DNA of 64,000 nt from a virus. The notes beneath the pieces were generated by a model that ran no database searches, had not been told where the DNA came from, and saw only the letters and a list, made by a program, of their open reading frames with translations. Positions within the stretch are counted from its first letter, which is position 1, and every line of letters begins with the position of its first letter. This document shows, in pieces, positions 26,695 to 33,432 of the stretch. The stretch covers positions 62,001-126,000 of IMG/VR virus record IMGVR_UViG_3300042566_002057; one strand, given 5' to 3'. The position numbers and the translations under genes are program-made.

Positions 26695-27180
26695 TTAATA
26701 ATTGAATTTTAATAATTTTTTAATTGTATTAGAGTTATAAAATTCATAAGTAACATTTTTATCTACAATCTTATGAATTTCTAATTTATCAACCTCAACT
26801 CGAATATCTTCAATATATTGAACGAGGTCTTTGAGAGCTTTTGTATAAGAAGTATTTGGTTCCCAATAGTCAGGAAATTTATCCAAAAATTTCTCAACAG
26901 CAGTATCAAAAGTCTTTTTTCTAACTAGTAATAGTTCTTTTTCTTTTGCTGATTTATTTGTAAGTAGTTCAACTAAATAGGTATTGAACTTGAAAATAAG
27001 ATTATCTGTTTCAATTACTTTTAGAAGTCCAATAACTAAAGCGTCTCTTTCTGTGAGTTCAACTTGACTGTTTTCTTTTAGAAGTTTCTCTGCTTCTTTG
27101 TCAGAACCTATAATGTAATAAACATAGTGATCCCACACACATCTACGTACTAAGTCTTCTGGTGTTAATAGAATTTGCAT
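26695..27180 (-). CDS. Unknown protein upstream of grpE
   Basis: This 161-residue helical protein precedes grpE by 4 bases. It begins MQILLTPEDLVRRCVWDHYVYYI and ends NSNTIKKLLKFNY, a weak copy of the shared C-terminal tail. No known family. Confidence 0.6.
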   Translation of the reverse strand: MQILLTPEDLVRRCVWDHYVYYIIGSDKEAEKLLKENSQVELTERDALVIGLLKVIETDNLIFKFNTYLVELLTNKSAKEKELLLVRKKTFDTAVEKFLDKFPDYWEPNTSYTKALKDLVQYIEDIRVEVDKLEIHKIVDKNVTYEFYNSNTIKKLLKFNY

Positions 27181-27365
27181 TTGTTAAGTTTTTCTTTTTT
27201 ATATGTCTAAACTCATTCAAAGTTTAGGTAAATAATTTTGTGAATTGATATCACAAAAAAAATTTATGAAAAAATATCTAAAAGTTGTAATTTTTTGTAA
27301 AAATCTCAATATATATGATACTTTTATTTTATTGAAATAAGAGATATAAAATTAATATTAATGAA

Positions 27366-27581
27366 TTGAAAAACATCATTAACTCTGAAGTGGACACACC
27401 TGACGGAAAGGCCACAATCAAAGAACTTTACATTACCGAATTGGGTTATCTTATGGTAAAGCTTCACTATAAAAACCGCAGTGTTTATAAAAACTTTAAG
27501 ATAGGTAATATTGAAGATTTACTTAAAAACGAAAGTATATTATTGAAAGAGTGTTGGTCAGAAAAAATTGAGTTAGTTTAA
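27366..27581 (+). CDS. Small conserved-looking protein with TTG start
   Basis: This 71-residue protein starts at TTG (the nearby ATG at 27361 runs into a stop after two codons). The core VDTPDGKATIKELYITELGYLMVKLHY looks like a small SH3-like beta barrel. Its stop codon lies in the loop of a terminator hairpin. Function unknown. Confidence 0.6.
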   Translation: MKNIINSEVDTPDGKATIKELYITELGYLMVKLHYKNRSVYKNFKIGNIEDLLKNESILLKECWSEKIELV

Positions 27582-27597
27582 TCTAACTCTTTTTTGT
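27570..27597 (+). terminator. Rho-independent terminator
   Basis: A 7-bp stem (27570-27576 with 27583-27589) is followed by six T. The stop codon of the preceding gene is within the loop. Confidence 0.8.
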
Positions 27598-27621
27598 TTT
27601 AAATATTTTATTATATATTTG
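27593..27621 (+). promoter_or_regulatory. Bacteroidota-type promoter (TTTG-N17-TATATTTG)
   Basis: TTTG at 27593-27596 overlaps the preceding terminator's T tract; TATATTTG is at 27614-27621. The gene at 27641 starts 19 bases later. Confidence 0.65.
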
Positions 27622-27640
27622 TAAAATCTAATTAAGTGAC

Positions 27641-27826
27641 ATGGAACTAAACGAAAAAATTGAGTTAAACAAACAAATAAGACAATATAAAGGAGATAAT
27701 TCTTTTGTTCTTTCTTTACAAAAACAACTTAAAACGAATAAGTTTTTAGAAAAAGTAGAAGTCGGAGGTCGTCAAGTAAAAATTTTAAGTGAGAAACAAT
27801 ATCAAGCGGCTAAGACTGCTTTCTAA
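27641..27826 (+). CDS. Small Lys/Gln-rich protein
   Basis: This 61-residue protein begins MELNEKIELNKQIRQYKGD, with a helical N-terminus and a short strand (VEVGGRQVKIL). It has its own early-type promoter. Function unknown. Confidence 0.55.
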   Translation: MELNEKIELNKQIRQYKGDNSFVLSLQKQLKTNKFLEKVEVGGRQVKILSEKQYQAAKTAF

Positions 27827-27844
27827 ATACTATTGATACTTGTT

Positions 27845-28255
27845 TTAATTCAATATCACCGGGTCAAATATGAAAGCTACACCTTCTATCTTATTATTAT
27901 TGATAAACTCTTCATTATCTACATAGTTGATGAATTTATCATAACCACCTAAGCTCATAAATTCTTTAATTTTACTACTATATGGTCCATAAAAATGGAC
28001 ATGAATATTTGTTATCTCCCAATTATTTGAGCAAATGTAATCTTTTGCTCTTTCAAAATATTCCCTAACATCTGACCATTGGAATAAATTATCATTTGAT
28101 ACTTCTACACAAAACATATCAACTCCTTGTGGTCTCATATCAATATCAACTTGATAACCAGAATCTTCAAGTTCAAGAAACATATCTTTAACATCTAATT
28201 CTAAATCATGATTGTATACGTTCTCAAATAAAATATACGGTTTTAAATGTTTCAT
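27845..28255 (-). CDS. Candidate packaged protein with capsid-targeting-like N-terminus
   Basis: This 136-residue protein begins MKHLKPYILFEN. The rest has alternating strands and helices (YQVDIDMRPQGVDMFCVEVS, NNWEITNIHVHFYG) with no recognised family. It overlaps the alarmone-hydrolase-like gene upstream by 4 bases and should be co-expressed with it. Confidence 0.6.
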   Translation of the reverse strand: MKHLKPYILFENVYNHDLELDVKDMFLELEDSGYQVDIDMRPQGVDMFCVEVSNDNLFQWSDVREYFERAKDYICSNNWEITNIHVHFYGPYSSKIKEFMSLGGYDKFINYVDNEEFINNNKIEGVAFIFDPVILN

Positions 28256-28842
28256 ATTTCATCAAATCTTTTTATCCTGAATATAGAACTTATGTTGTCA
28301 AGTTTAGCTTGTATATCACCTATTAATAATCGATGAATTCTATTAAACTGTCTGTTCTTCTGTATTTCTGTTAATATCTCAGATGTTTCTTGAAAATACT
28401 TATTTCTAAATCTTTCAGTAGCCGTAAAAGCATCAGATATATTTTGTAATCTATCTGCTAATTTTATGATAAGAGCATCATCTGACATATGAATCATTTT
28501 ATCGGTTAGATATTCTGTTTTACTACCATCATAACTATCATCAATTTCATCGCCATCTGATGTTAGTTCCCAAACTAAATTACCTACTCTTGTTCCAAAA
28601 AGTTCTTTCAGTTCAACTAATCCAACTTCTGGATCCTCATAACAATCTTCTAAAGTATCGTGTAGTAAAGCCGCGCAAAGTAAGTCTTCGTCAGTTGTGT
28701 ATTGTTTTACAATACCATTTACTTTAACAACATGTGCACCAAAGTAAGGTTTGTTTATGAATTTCCTTACCTGACCTTTATGTGCTTGTTTTGCGAAGTT
28801 CCAAGCTAGTTTTTCTTTTTCTGTAATTGGTCTATTTGCCAT
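28252..28842 (-). CDS. HD-domain (p)ppGpp hydrolase-like protein (SpoT/MESH1 family)
   Basis: This 196-residue protein matches the hydrolase half of RelA/SpoT: HKGQVRKF at residue 21, PYFGAH with His37, HDTLED at 61-66, and IIKLADRLQNI near 140. These hold the metal and the alarmone in SpoT and in small alarmone hydrolases; there is no synthetase domain. It would remove the 3'-pyrophosphate from (p)ppGpp or related alarmones in the host cytoplasm. A TTTATATATA box 6 bases upstream suggests late expression. A general HD phosphohydrolase with another substrate remains possible. Confidence 0.8.
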   Translation of the reverse strand: MANRPITEKEKLAWNFAKQAHKGQVRKFINKPYFGAHVVKVNGIVKQYTTDEDLLCAALLHDTLEDCYEDPEVGLVELKELFGTRVGNLVWELTSDGDEIDDSYDGSKTEYLTDKMIHMSDDALIIKLADRLQNISDAFTATERFRNKYFQETSEILTEIQKNRQFNRIHRLLIGDIQAKLDNISSIFRIKRFDEI

Positions 28843-28848
28843 ATCAAC

Positions 28849-28858
28849 TATATATAAA
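28849..28858 (-). promoter_or_regulatory. Late-type TTTATATATA box, 6 bases before gene start
   Basis: On the minus strand the box precedes the ATG at 28842 by GTTGAT. The spacing is two bases longer than in most copies. Confidence 0.5.
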
Positions 28859-28902
28859 CTTTCATAAATATAAACAATATAAATAAAAAATAAAATTAAT
28901 AT

Positions 28903-29100
28903 ATGTCAAGAATTGATTATGATGTTGAAGAGGTAATGTCTGAAAGACCAAGTTACCGTTATGAGAACAAAGAATATCTTTTAGAAGTATTTATGAACCA
29001 ATTAGGAATCACTGAGCAGGATTTAGAAAATGATCCTTCTTGGATGAGAGCTAAAGTTAGAGAAATGAATATCGATAAAGTATTGGATACTCAAAACTAA
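28903..29100 (+). CDS. Small protein with C-terminal RxxNIxxVL motif
   Basis: This 65-residue acidic protein begins MSRIDYDVEEVMSERPSYRY and ends VREMNIDKVLDTQN, a variant of the shared tail. The ATG is embedded in TTAATATATG. It is followed directly by the structured RNA at 29101. Confidence 0.6.
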   Translation: MSRIDYDVEEVMSERPSYRYENKEYLLEVFMNQLGITEQDLENDPSWMRAKVREMNIDKVLDTQN

Positions 29101-29270
29101 TTAATTAGTGTAGTGTAAATAGTCCTAGGTGACTGACCGGTATACAAATAGCACGTACTATTAGCCCTGGCAATAGAGGATACATCAAGCTTGTATCAGA
29201 TAGTAGGTTGAGGTAATAACCGTTAATCCTCACACAAAAGTCAAACCTCACTTCGGTGAGGTTTTTTTAT
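29101..29270 (+). ncRNA. Candidate structured non-coding RNA with own terminator
   Basis: These 170 bases hold no good open frame and are less AT-rich than their surroundings. Visible stems are AATAG/CTATT (29147-29151, 29158-29162), GATACA/TGTATC (29179-29184, 29192-29197) and TGAGG/CCTCA (29209-29213, 29228-29232). They are followed by a strong UUCG-loop terminator. The order of short stems plus a terminator is typical of a stable small RNA or a riboregulator. I could not match it to tmRNA, RNase P, SRP RNA or a tRNA. Confidence 0.55.
29243..29268 (+). terminator. Terminator with UUCG tetraloop
   Basis: A 9-bp stem (29243-29251 with 29256-29264) is capped by TTCG and followed by a T run. 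It ends the structured RNA unit. Confidence 0.9.
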
Positions 29271-29289
29271 AAATAAATCTACAATCTAG

Positions 29290-29319
29290 TTGAAATTTAA
29301 GGTTTTTTTCTTATATTTG
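29290..29319 (+). promoter_or_regulatory. Bacteroidota-type promoter (TTG-N19-TATATTTG)
   Basis: TTG at 29290-29292 and TATATTTG at 29312-29319 are 19 bases apart. The ATG at 29324 follows after 4 bases. Confidence 0.8.
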
Positions 29320-29323
29320 TATT

Positions 29324-29740
29324 ATGATAAACGAGACAAAAATTAAGCAGGTACAGGATAAAATCAAAGCAGCAATTGCTCAGATTGAAAAAGATGAAAA
29401 TGTTAAAATTGATTTTGGTTCAATTAGTTATACAAAAGCTTTTTATGGAGCTAAAATGACTGTTAAGACACTTGAAAAAACCGAAGCAGTTGTAGGTGTT
29501 TACGAAACAATTTGTAGACGACTTGGTTTCACACAAAATATCATTGGAATGCAATTTTATGGAACAAATGGTGTCTATGAAATTGTTGATATTAAAACAA
29601 AAAATAGAACTTATCCAGTTATTGCTAAATCAGTATCTTCTGGAAAACAATATAAATTTGCGGTAGAGCAAATCAAAAGATTAATCGGTGGTGATAAAAT
29701 TATCAATCGAACCGCAAATCTCGACAAATTAATCAAATAG
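29324..29740 (+). CDS. Unknown early protein with C-terminal RxxNLxxLI motif
   Basis: This 138-residue basic protein begins with a helix (MINETKIKQVQDKIKAAIAQ) followed by a beta-rich part (NGVYEIVDIKTKNRTYPVIAKSVSSGKQYKFAVEQI). It ends NRTANLDKLIK, a variant of the shared tail. It is first of an early unit with the next gene. The mixed fold with many Lys suggests nucleic-acid contact, but no family is recognised. Confidence 0.6.
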   Translation: MINETKIKQVQDKIKAAIAQIEKDENVKIDFGSISYTKAFYGAKMTVKTLEKTEAVVGVYETICRRLGFTQNIIGMQFYGTNGVYEIVDIKTKNRTYPVIAKSVSSGKQYKFAVEQIKRLIGGDKIINRTANLDKLIK

Positions 29741-30136
29741 ATGAACTTACATATAGACGATAAAGAATTTAACTTTTATGAATTTCCTGAAAAGATATCT
29801 CAATTAAAAAAGAAAAATAAAATTGATTTTGATATCTCAGTCTATATTTATGATAATCAAGTAAGACCAGTCAAAGATTTAGAATTTCTTAAAAATTTGA
29901 CTGAACTTCCTGATATAATACATGTTTCTAAATCTAAATATTATTATTGGGTTTTTACTGGATGTAAATTATTGGACATATCAGTAAATCAAGATAAAGG
30001 TTTTAGAGATTATAAAGACAGAGATATAGAAAAATTTGATGCCATAATTTCAATGTCTTATGTAGATGTTTATGGTTCTAATAATAAAAATTTAGTTGAT
30101 AGAGAAATTAAACTAAATCAACTTTTCGGAAATTAA
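29741..30136 (+). CDS. Unknown protein with C-terminal RxxKLxxLF motif
   Basis: This 131-residue protein starts on the base after the preceding stop. It ends VDREIKLNQLFGN, one of the clearest copies of the shared tail and close in form to a sliding-clamp-binding peptide (hydrophobic-x-x-LF). The rest is rich in Asp, Lys and Tyr without a known family. Confidence 0.6.
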   Translation: MNLHIDDKEFNFYEFPEKISQLKKKNKIDFDISVYIYDNQVRPVKDLEFLKNLTELPDIIHVSKSKYYYWVFTGCKLLDISVNQDKGFRDYKDRDIEKFDAIISMSYVDVYGSNNKNLVDREIKLNQLFGN

Positions 30137-30158
30137 AATAATAAAAATAAAATGAAAT

Positions 30159-30578
30159 ATGAAGAAGGTAGGTTTTACTTGTTCTTGTTTTGACCTTTTT
30201 CACGCTGGTCATATAATGATGTTAAAAGAAGCTAAGTCAATTTGTGATTATCTTATTGTTGGATTACAAACAGATCCTACAATTGATAGACCAGAAAAAA
30301 ATAAACCTATACAAAGTGTATTTGAGAGATTTGTTCAATTAGAATCTTGTAAATATGTTGATGAAGTAGTTGTTTATGCAACTGAAAAAGATTTACTTGA
30401 TATTCTACACTCTTATCCAATTAATGTTAGAGTTGTTGGTGATGAATACAAAGACAAAGATTTTACCGGTAAACATTTAGAACATATCGAAATTTATTAC
30501 AATTCAAGAAAACACTCTTTCTCAACAACAGAACTCAGAAAAAGAGTTATCGATAGATACAACAAAGATAATCAATAG
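30159..30578 (+). CDS. Cytidylyltransferase-like nucleotidyltransferase (TagD/HldE-C type)
   Basis: This 139-residue protein has FDLFHAGHIMMLKEAK with the H-x-G-H nucleotide-binding motif and FSTTELRKRV near the end (the family's (S/T)(S/T)(T/S)-x-x-(R/K) motif). TagD-like enzymes make CDP-glycerol; close relatives, the C-terminal domain of HldE, make ADP-heptose from heptose-1-phosphate. A heptose-kinase-like gene at 41178 makes the second option attractive. The sequence alone does not fix the substrate. Confidence 0.82.
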   Translation: MKKVGFTCSCFDLFHAGHIMMLKEAKSICDYLIVGLQTDPTIDRPEKNKPIQSVFERFVQLESCKYVDEVVVYATEKDLLDILHSYPINVRVVGDEYKDKDFTGKHLEHIEIYYNSRKHSFSTTELRKRVIDRYNKDNQ

Positions 30579-30606
30579 TCTTCTTTTATATATAAGTAAA
30601 TTTCCT

Positions 30607-30614
30607 TAAATTTG
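30607..30614 (+). promoter_or_regulatory. Bacteroidota -7 box TAAATTTG before RNA ligase
   Basis: The box lies 5 bases before the ATG at 30620. No clear TTTG is seen at the usual upstream distance, but a TTTTATATATA stretch lies about 25 bases upstream of the start, so the gene may have both promoter types. Confidence 0.5.
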
Positions 30615-30619
30615 CTTTT

Positions 30620-31942
30620 ATGAAAATATTCAACTACATAGAATTCCTAAACGAAAGTGTTTCACTTAATAAAATTCCTACTTATGAGGAATCAGTTGAA
30701 ATGTGCTCTGGAGAAGATGCTACATTTTATGAGTCAAAATATGAAGTTGAAGGATTCCCAGTTTCTGTTTTTAACTATCGTTTAGCTCAATACAAAGACT
30801 TTGATATGCCTGTTCCATCAAAACCAGAATTAAAAGGTTTTGAGATGCGAGGTCTTACTTTTGTATTCAATAAAGATGGTTCTCTTTATAACAGATATGT
30901 ACTACTTGAAAAGTTCTTTAACTTGAATCAAGTTCCTAACTCTATGTATTCTGTTGTTAAAGATTACAAAATCAGATATGTAAATAATAAAGAAGATGGT
31001 TCAATTGCTACTTTTGTGAAATTACCAAACGGTAAAGTAGTTGGTAAATCTAAAATGGGGTTTGATAACGATCAAGCGAATGGTATTAATAAGATATACA
31101 AAACTAATCCAGATGTTAAGTCATTTGTTGATTGGTCACTAAATAATAATATTGTTCCTATATTTGAGTATGTTGCTCCACATAATAGAATCGTTCTTAG
31201 GTATTTAGAAGAAGAGCTTATTCTTTTAAGACTTAGAGATAATAAGACTGGTAGACATATTGATATAAAAGAACATTTAGATAAGATTGGTTCTATCAAA
31301 ATTTCTCCGTTTGAGGATGATAATACTTTAGATGATTTGATTGAAAAGTCAAAATCAGAAGTAGATAAAGAAGGATGGATTGTTCAGTTTGATAATGACC
31401 ATATGGTTAAAATTAAAACTGATTGGTATTTCCAAAGACACGGTTTACTTACAAATGATATTTACAGAGAACATGTTATCATTGGTTATATCTTAGATGA
31501 TTTGATAGATGATGTTATTGCTCAAGTTCCAGAAGATGAAAAAGAAGCACACGAAAGAATTAATAAAATAATCTCAATCGTTAAAAAGGATTTAAGAGAT
31601 AAGGTTGATGAAATTAATAAAGCTTATAAAGAATTTGTTAATTCTGGTATGAGTAAAAGAGATTATGCTATAAATCATAGAGTTGGTAATCCTAACTTTG
31701 CTTTTGTTATGAATATGGACAAAGCAGAACAATTAAAGAAAATGTCTAAAGAAGAGATATTGGATATCTATGATGATATGGAATCCTATGAGTCCTCATT
31801 AAAAAGATGTGAACCATTTGAGATGGCTAAAGAATTTATTAGAAACCAAACTAAGAGATTAGAAATTGCTAGAGAATGGTTAGAATCAAAAGATTCTACT
31901 CTATTTTTTAGAGACCCTGAAGAATCTGAAGATGATAATTAA
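30620..31942 (+). CDS. RNA ligase 1 (T4 RnlA-type) with capsid-targeting-like N-terminus
   Basis: This 440-residue protein carries the T4 Rnl1 motifs: motif I KEDGS with catalytic Lys124, GKSKMGF (motif III-like), PIFEYVAPHNRIVLRY (motif IIIa), EGWIVQF (motif IV) and MVKIKTDWYF (motif V). It would join RNA 3'-OH and 5'-phosphate ends, in T4 the repair of tRNA cut by host anticodon nucleases. It is about 65 residues longer than T4 RnlA. It starts MKIFNYIEFLNES, the packaging-type motif, which suggests that it may be carried in the head and act at once after injection. It ends at a strong terminator. Confidence 0.9.
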   Translation: MKIFNYIEFLNESVSLNKIPTYEESVEMCSGEDATFYESKYEVEGFPVSVFNYRLAQYKDFDMPVPSKPELKGFEMRGLTFVFNKDGSLYNRYVLLEKFFNLNQVPNSMYSVVKDYKIRYVNNKEDGSIATFVKLPNGKVVGKSKMGFDNDQANGINKIYKTNPDVKSFVDWSLNNNIVPIFEYVAPHNRIVLRYLEEELILLRLRDNKTGRHIDIKEHLDKIGSIKISPFEDDNTLDDLIEKSKSEVDKEGWIVQFDNDHMVKIKTDWYFQRHGLLTNDIYREHVIIGYILDDLIDDVIAQVPEDEKEAHERINKIISIVKKDLRDKVDEINKAYKEFVNSGMSKRDYAINHRVGNPNFAFVMNMDKAEQLKKMSKEEILDIYDDMESYESSLKRCEPFEMAKEFIRNQTKRLEIAREWLESKDSTLFFRDPEESEDDN

Positions 31943-31967
31943 AGAGAGTTTTTAACTCTCTTTTTTT
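31941..31967 (+). terminator. Terminator behind RNA ligase, merged with next promoter box
   Basis: A 10-bp stem (31941-31950 with 31954-31963) and T tract run straight into the TTTATATATA box of the following gene. Confidence 0.85.
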
Positions 31968-31974
31968 ATATATA
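31965..31974 (+). promoter_or_regulatory. Late-type TTTATATATA box, 4 bases before GTG start
   Basis: The box is followed by GTAA and the GTG at 31979, the standard spacing of this class. Confidence 0.6.
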
Positions 31975-31978
31975 GTAA

Positions 31979-32776
31979 GTGAAATATCTAAAGTCTTATA
32001 AAATATTTGAGAGTTACAATACATTCGGAACTAAATCTATAACTGAAAAAGAGTTTGATCAGATTAGAAAAGAGAATTGTAAAAACTGGACTAAAGCTGA
32101 AACTGAAATATTCAGAGGTATGCCAAATTTAGGTGATTATTTGTTAGTAGATCCACTAAAGGGTGACTTTAGAAGTTCAATTGAAGATACTAACATTCAT
32201 TTAGACCTATTATCAAATCTACCAAGTTGGAAAGATTATCCTAAATATGAAAGATGTATTATAGGTGGAACTCGTGGATCAGCGACTGGTACTTATGGAG
32301 AAGCTGTCTATGAAATGATACCTTTTGATAATACAAAAATTGCGGTTTGTCCAGAATCAACTATTTGGGAATCATTTGGTAATGATTATGACAGATGGGG
32401 AGGTGACATCTATTTAGTTGAACATTTTTTAGACTCAATTGACTTAGATACAAGTTGGAATCAGATTGGTGGTGGAACTATTGAGACTAAATTAAAATCT
32501 TTAGGTAATAGTTTTCACGGAAGTAAAATTTCAGAAATACCTAATAAAGATCAAGAATCAGTAGATAATTTTTTAATGAGACATGCTGAATTTAGTTGGA
32601 AAAGACCAAATGAAATTACTGGTGAAGATTGTTTTAATTTTATAAACAACAGTCTTTTTAATCCAAAAGTTAGAGGTTTTCAATTATTAAACTATGACCA
32701 AAACTTCAGTACAGAAAAAGGTAAACAAGTGTGGACAGAAGGTCCGGTATTACTTATCAAATCACATTTAGTTTAG
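31979..32776 (+). CDS. Candidate packaged protein, possible ADP-ribosyltransferase
   Basis: This 265-residue protein starts at GTG with MKYLKSYKIFES, a clear packaging-type motif. TEIFRGM (near residue 46) resembles the Arg-bearing first strand of mono-ADP-ribosyltransferases, and GEAVYEMIPFDNTKIAVCP (near 110) resembles the strand after the catalytic Glu, (E)-x-(I/V)-(I/L)-P. A clean Ser-Thr-Ser motif is not visible. In T4, the Alt ADP-ribosyltransferase is packed in the head and cut by the prohead protease, so the combination fits. The enzyme call is tentative. Confidence 0.45.
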   Translation: MKYLKSYKIFESYNTFGTKSITEKEFDQIRKENCKNWTKAETEIFRGMPNLGDYLLVDPLKGDFRSSIEDTNIHLDLLSNLPSWKDYPKYERCIIGGTRGSATGTYGEAVYEMIPFDNTKIAVCPESTIWESFGNDYDRWGGDIYLVEHFLDSIDLDTSWNQIGGGTIETKLKSLGNSFHGSKISEIPNKDQESVDNFLMRHAEFSWKRPNEITGEDCFNFINNSLFNPKVRGFQLLNYDQNFSTEKGKQVWTEGPVLLIKSHLV

Positions 32777-33057
32777 AAACTCTTGAAATCTTTTACACCA
32801 CCGATGTTTTGTAAAATTGGTGCTGTGTTTTTTATACCAGTAACTGGTCTTACTGTCTGAACTTTATCTACATTTATAACTGAATTCATTTCATCGGGAT
32901 ATTCTGTAAAGTAATCAATAAGAAATTGCTCATTTTCCTCTTCTGATTTTTCATCATCCCACATACTACGAAGTTGAGTTTTATTTAACTCAACATAATC
33001 TCTCACCTTTTTATTTAAATCAGGATTCCATTCAGACCATTCTTTTATGAACTTCAT
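32773..33057 (-). CDS. Small protein with degenerate packaging-type N-terminus
   Basis: This 94-residue protein begins MKFIKEWSEWNPDLN, a weak version of the motif. The body is acidic and helical. It starts 4 bases after a TTAATATATA box and converges with the preceding gene, overlapping by 4 bases. Function unknown. Confidence 0.55.
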   Translation of the reverse strand: MKFIKEWSEWNPDLNKKVRDYVELNKTQLRSMWDDEKSEEENEQFLIDYFTEYPDEMNSVINVDKVQTVRPVTGIKNTAPILQNIGGVKDFKSF

Positions 33058-33061
33058 TAAT

Positions 33062-33071
33062 TATATATTAA
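33062..33071 (-). promoter_or_regulatory. Late-type TTAATATATA box, 4 bases before gene start
   Basis: The minus-strand box is followed by ATTA and the ATG at 33057. It overlaps the last bases of the gene upstream. Confidence 0.6.
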
Positions 33072-33286
33072 TTACCTAATATCGATTTAATCTTTGAGTC
33101 TCTTATCTCTTGAACTACTAATTCTTTTAGAAATCTATATGAAGACCTTTTACCCGACTTATGATTGTAGTAAATTTTTATATGATTTCTATCATCTATA
33201 TAACCACCGTATTCGCAATATAATGGAACAAAACCTTTTGTTCTCATATTATTAAAATACCAACAAATACTTTCATCATTAATCAT
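33068..33286 (-). CDS. Small protein with C-terminal RxxKIxxIL motif
   Basis: I start this 72-residue protein at the ATG at 33286; an upstream TTG is less likely. It ends IRDSKIKSILGN, a clear copy of the shared tail. The central part, FVPLYCEYGGYIDDRNHIKIYYNHKSGK, looks like a small beta fold. Function unknown. Confidence 0.55.
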   Translation of the reverse strand: MINDESICWYFNNMRTKGFVPLYCEYGGYIDDRNHIKIYYNHKSGKRSSYRFLKELVVQEIRDSKIKSILGN

Positions 33287-33352
33287 ACTATTATACAATA
33301 TTATTTTATTTTGTTAAACTTTTTTGGCATAAGAAAATATAAAATTAAGAAA

Positions 33353-33376
33353 GTCAGAAAAACTGACAATTTGTCA
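33353..33376 (+). promoter_or_regulatory. Inverted repeats upstream of dnaK
   Basis: GTCAG and CTGAC (33353-33357, 33363-33367) can form a hairpin, and TGACAATTTGTCA (33364-33376) is a 13-base palindrome sharing the second arm. They lie about 57-80 bases before dnaK and could be an operator or part of a heat-shock-type control region. No experiment or known match supports a specific regulator. Confidence 0.4.
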
Positions 33377-33432
33377 TAAAATAAACTTTGGCAAATAAAT
33401 TGATATAATCATTACTAAAAAATTAAAAATTT

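Noticed and set aside
29101-29270. tRNA, tmRNA or group I intron in the intergenic RNA regions
   Set aside because: No cloverleaf, no TTC-arm consensus, no CCA-type end and no P3-P7 core were found at any of the three regions, and flanking genes are complete.
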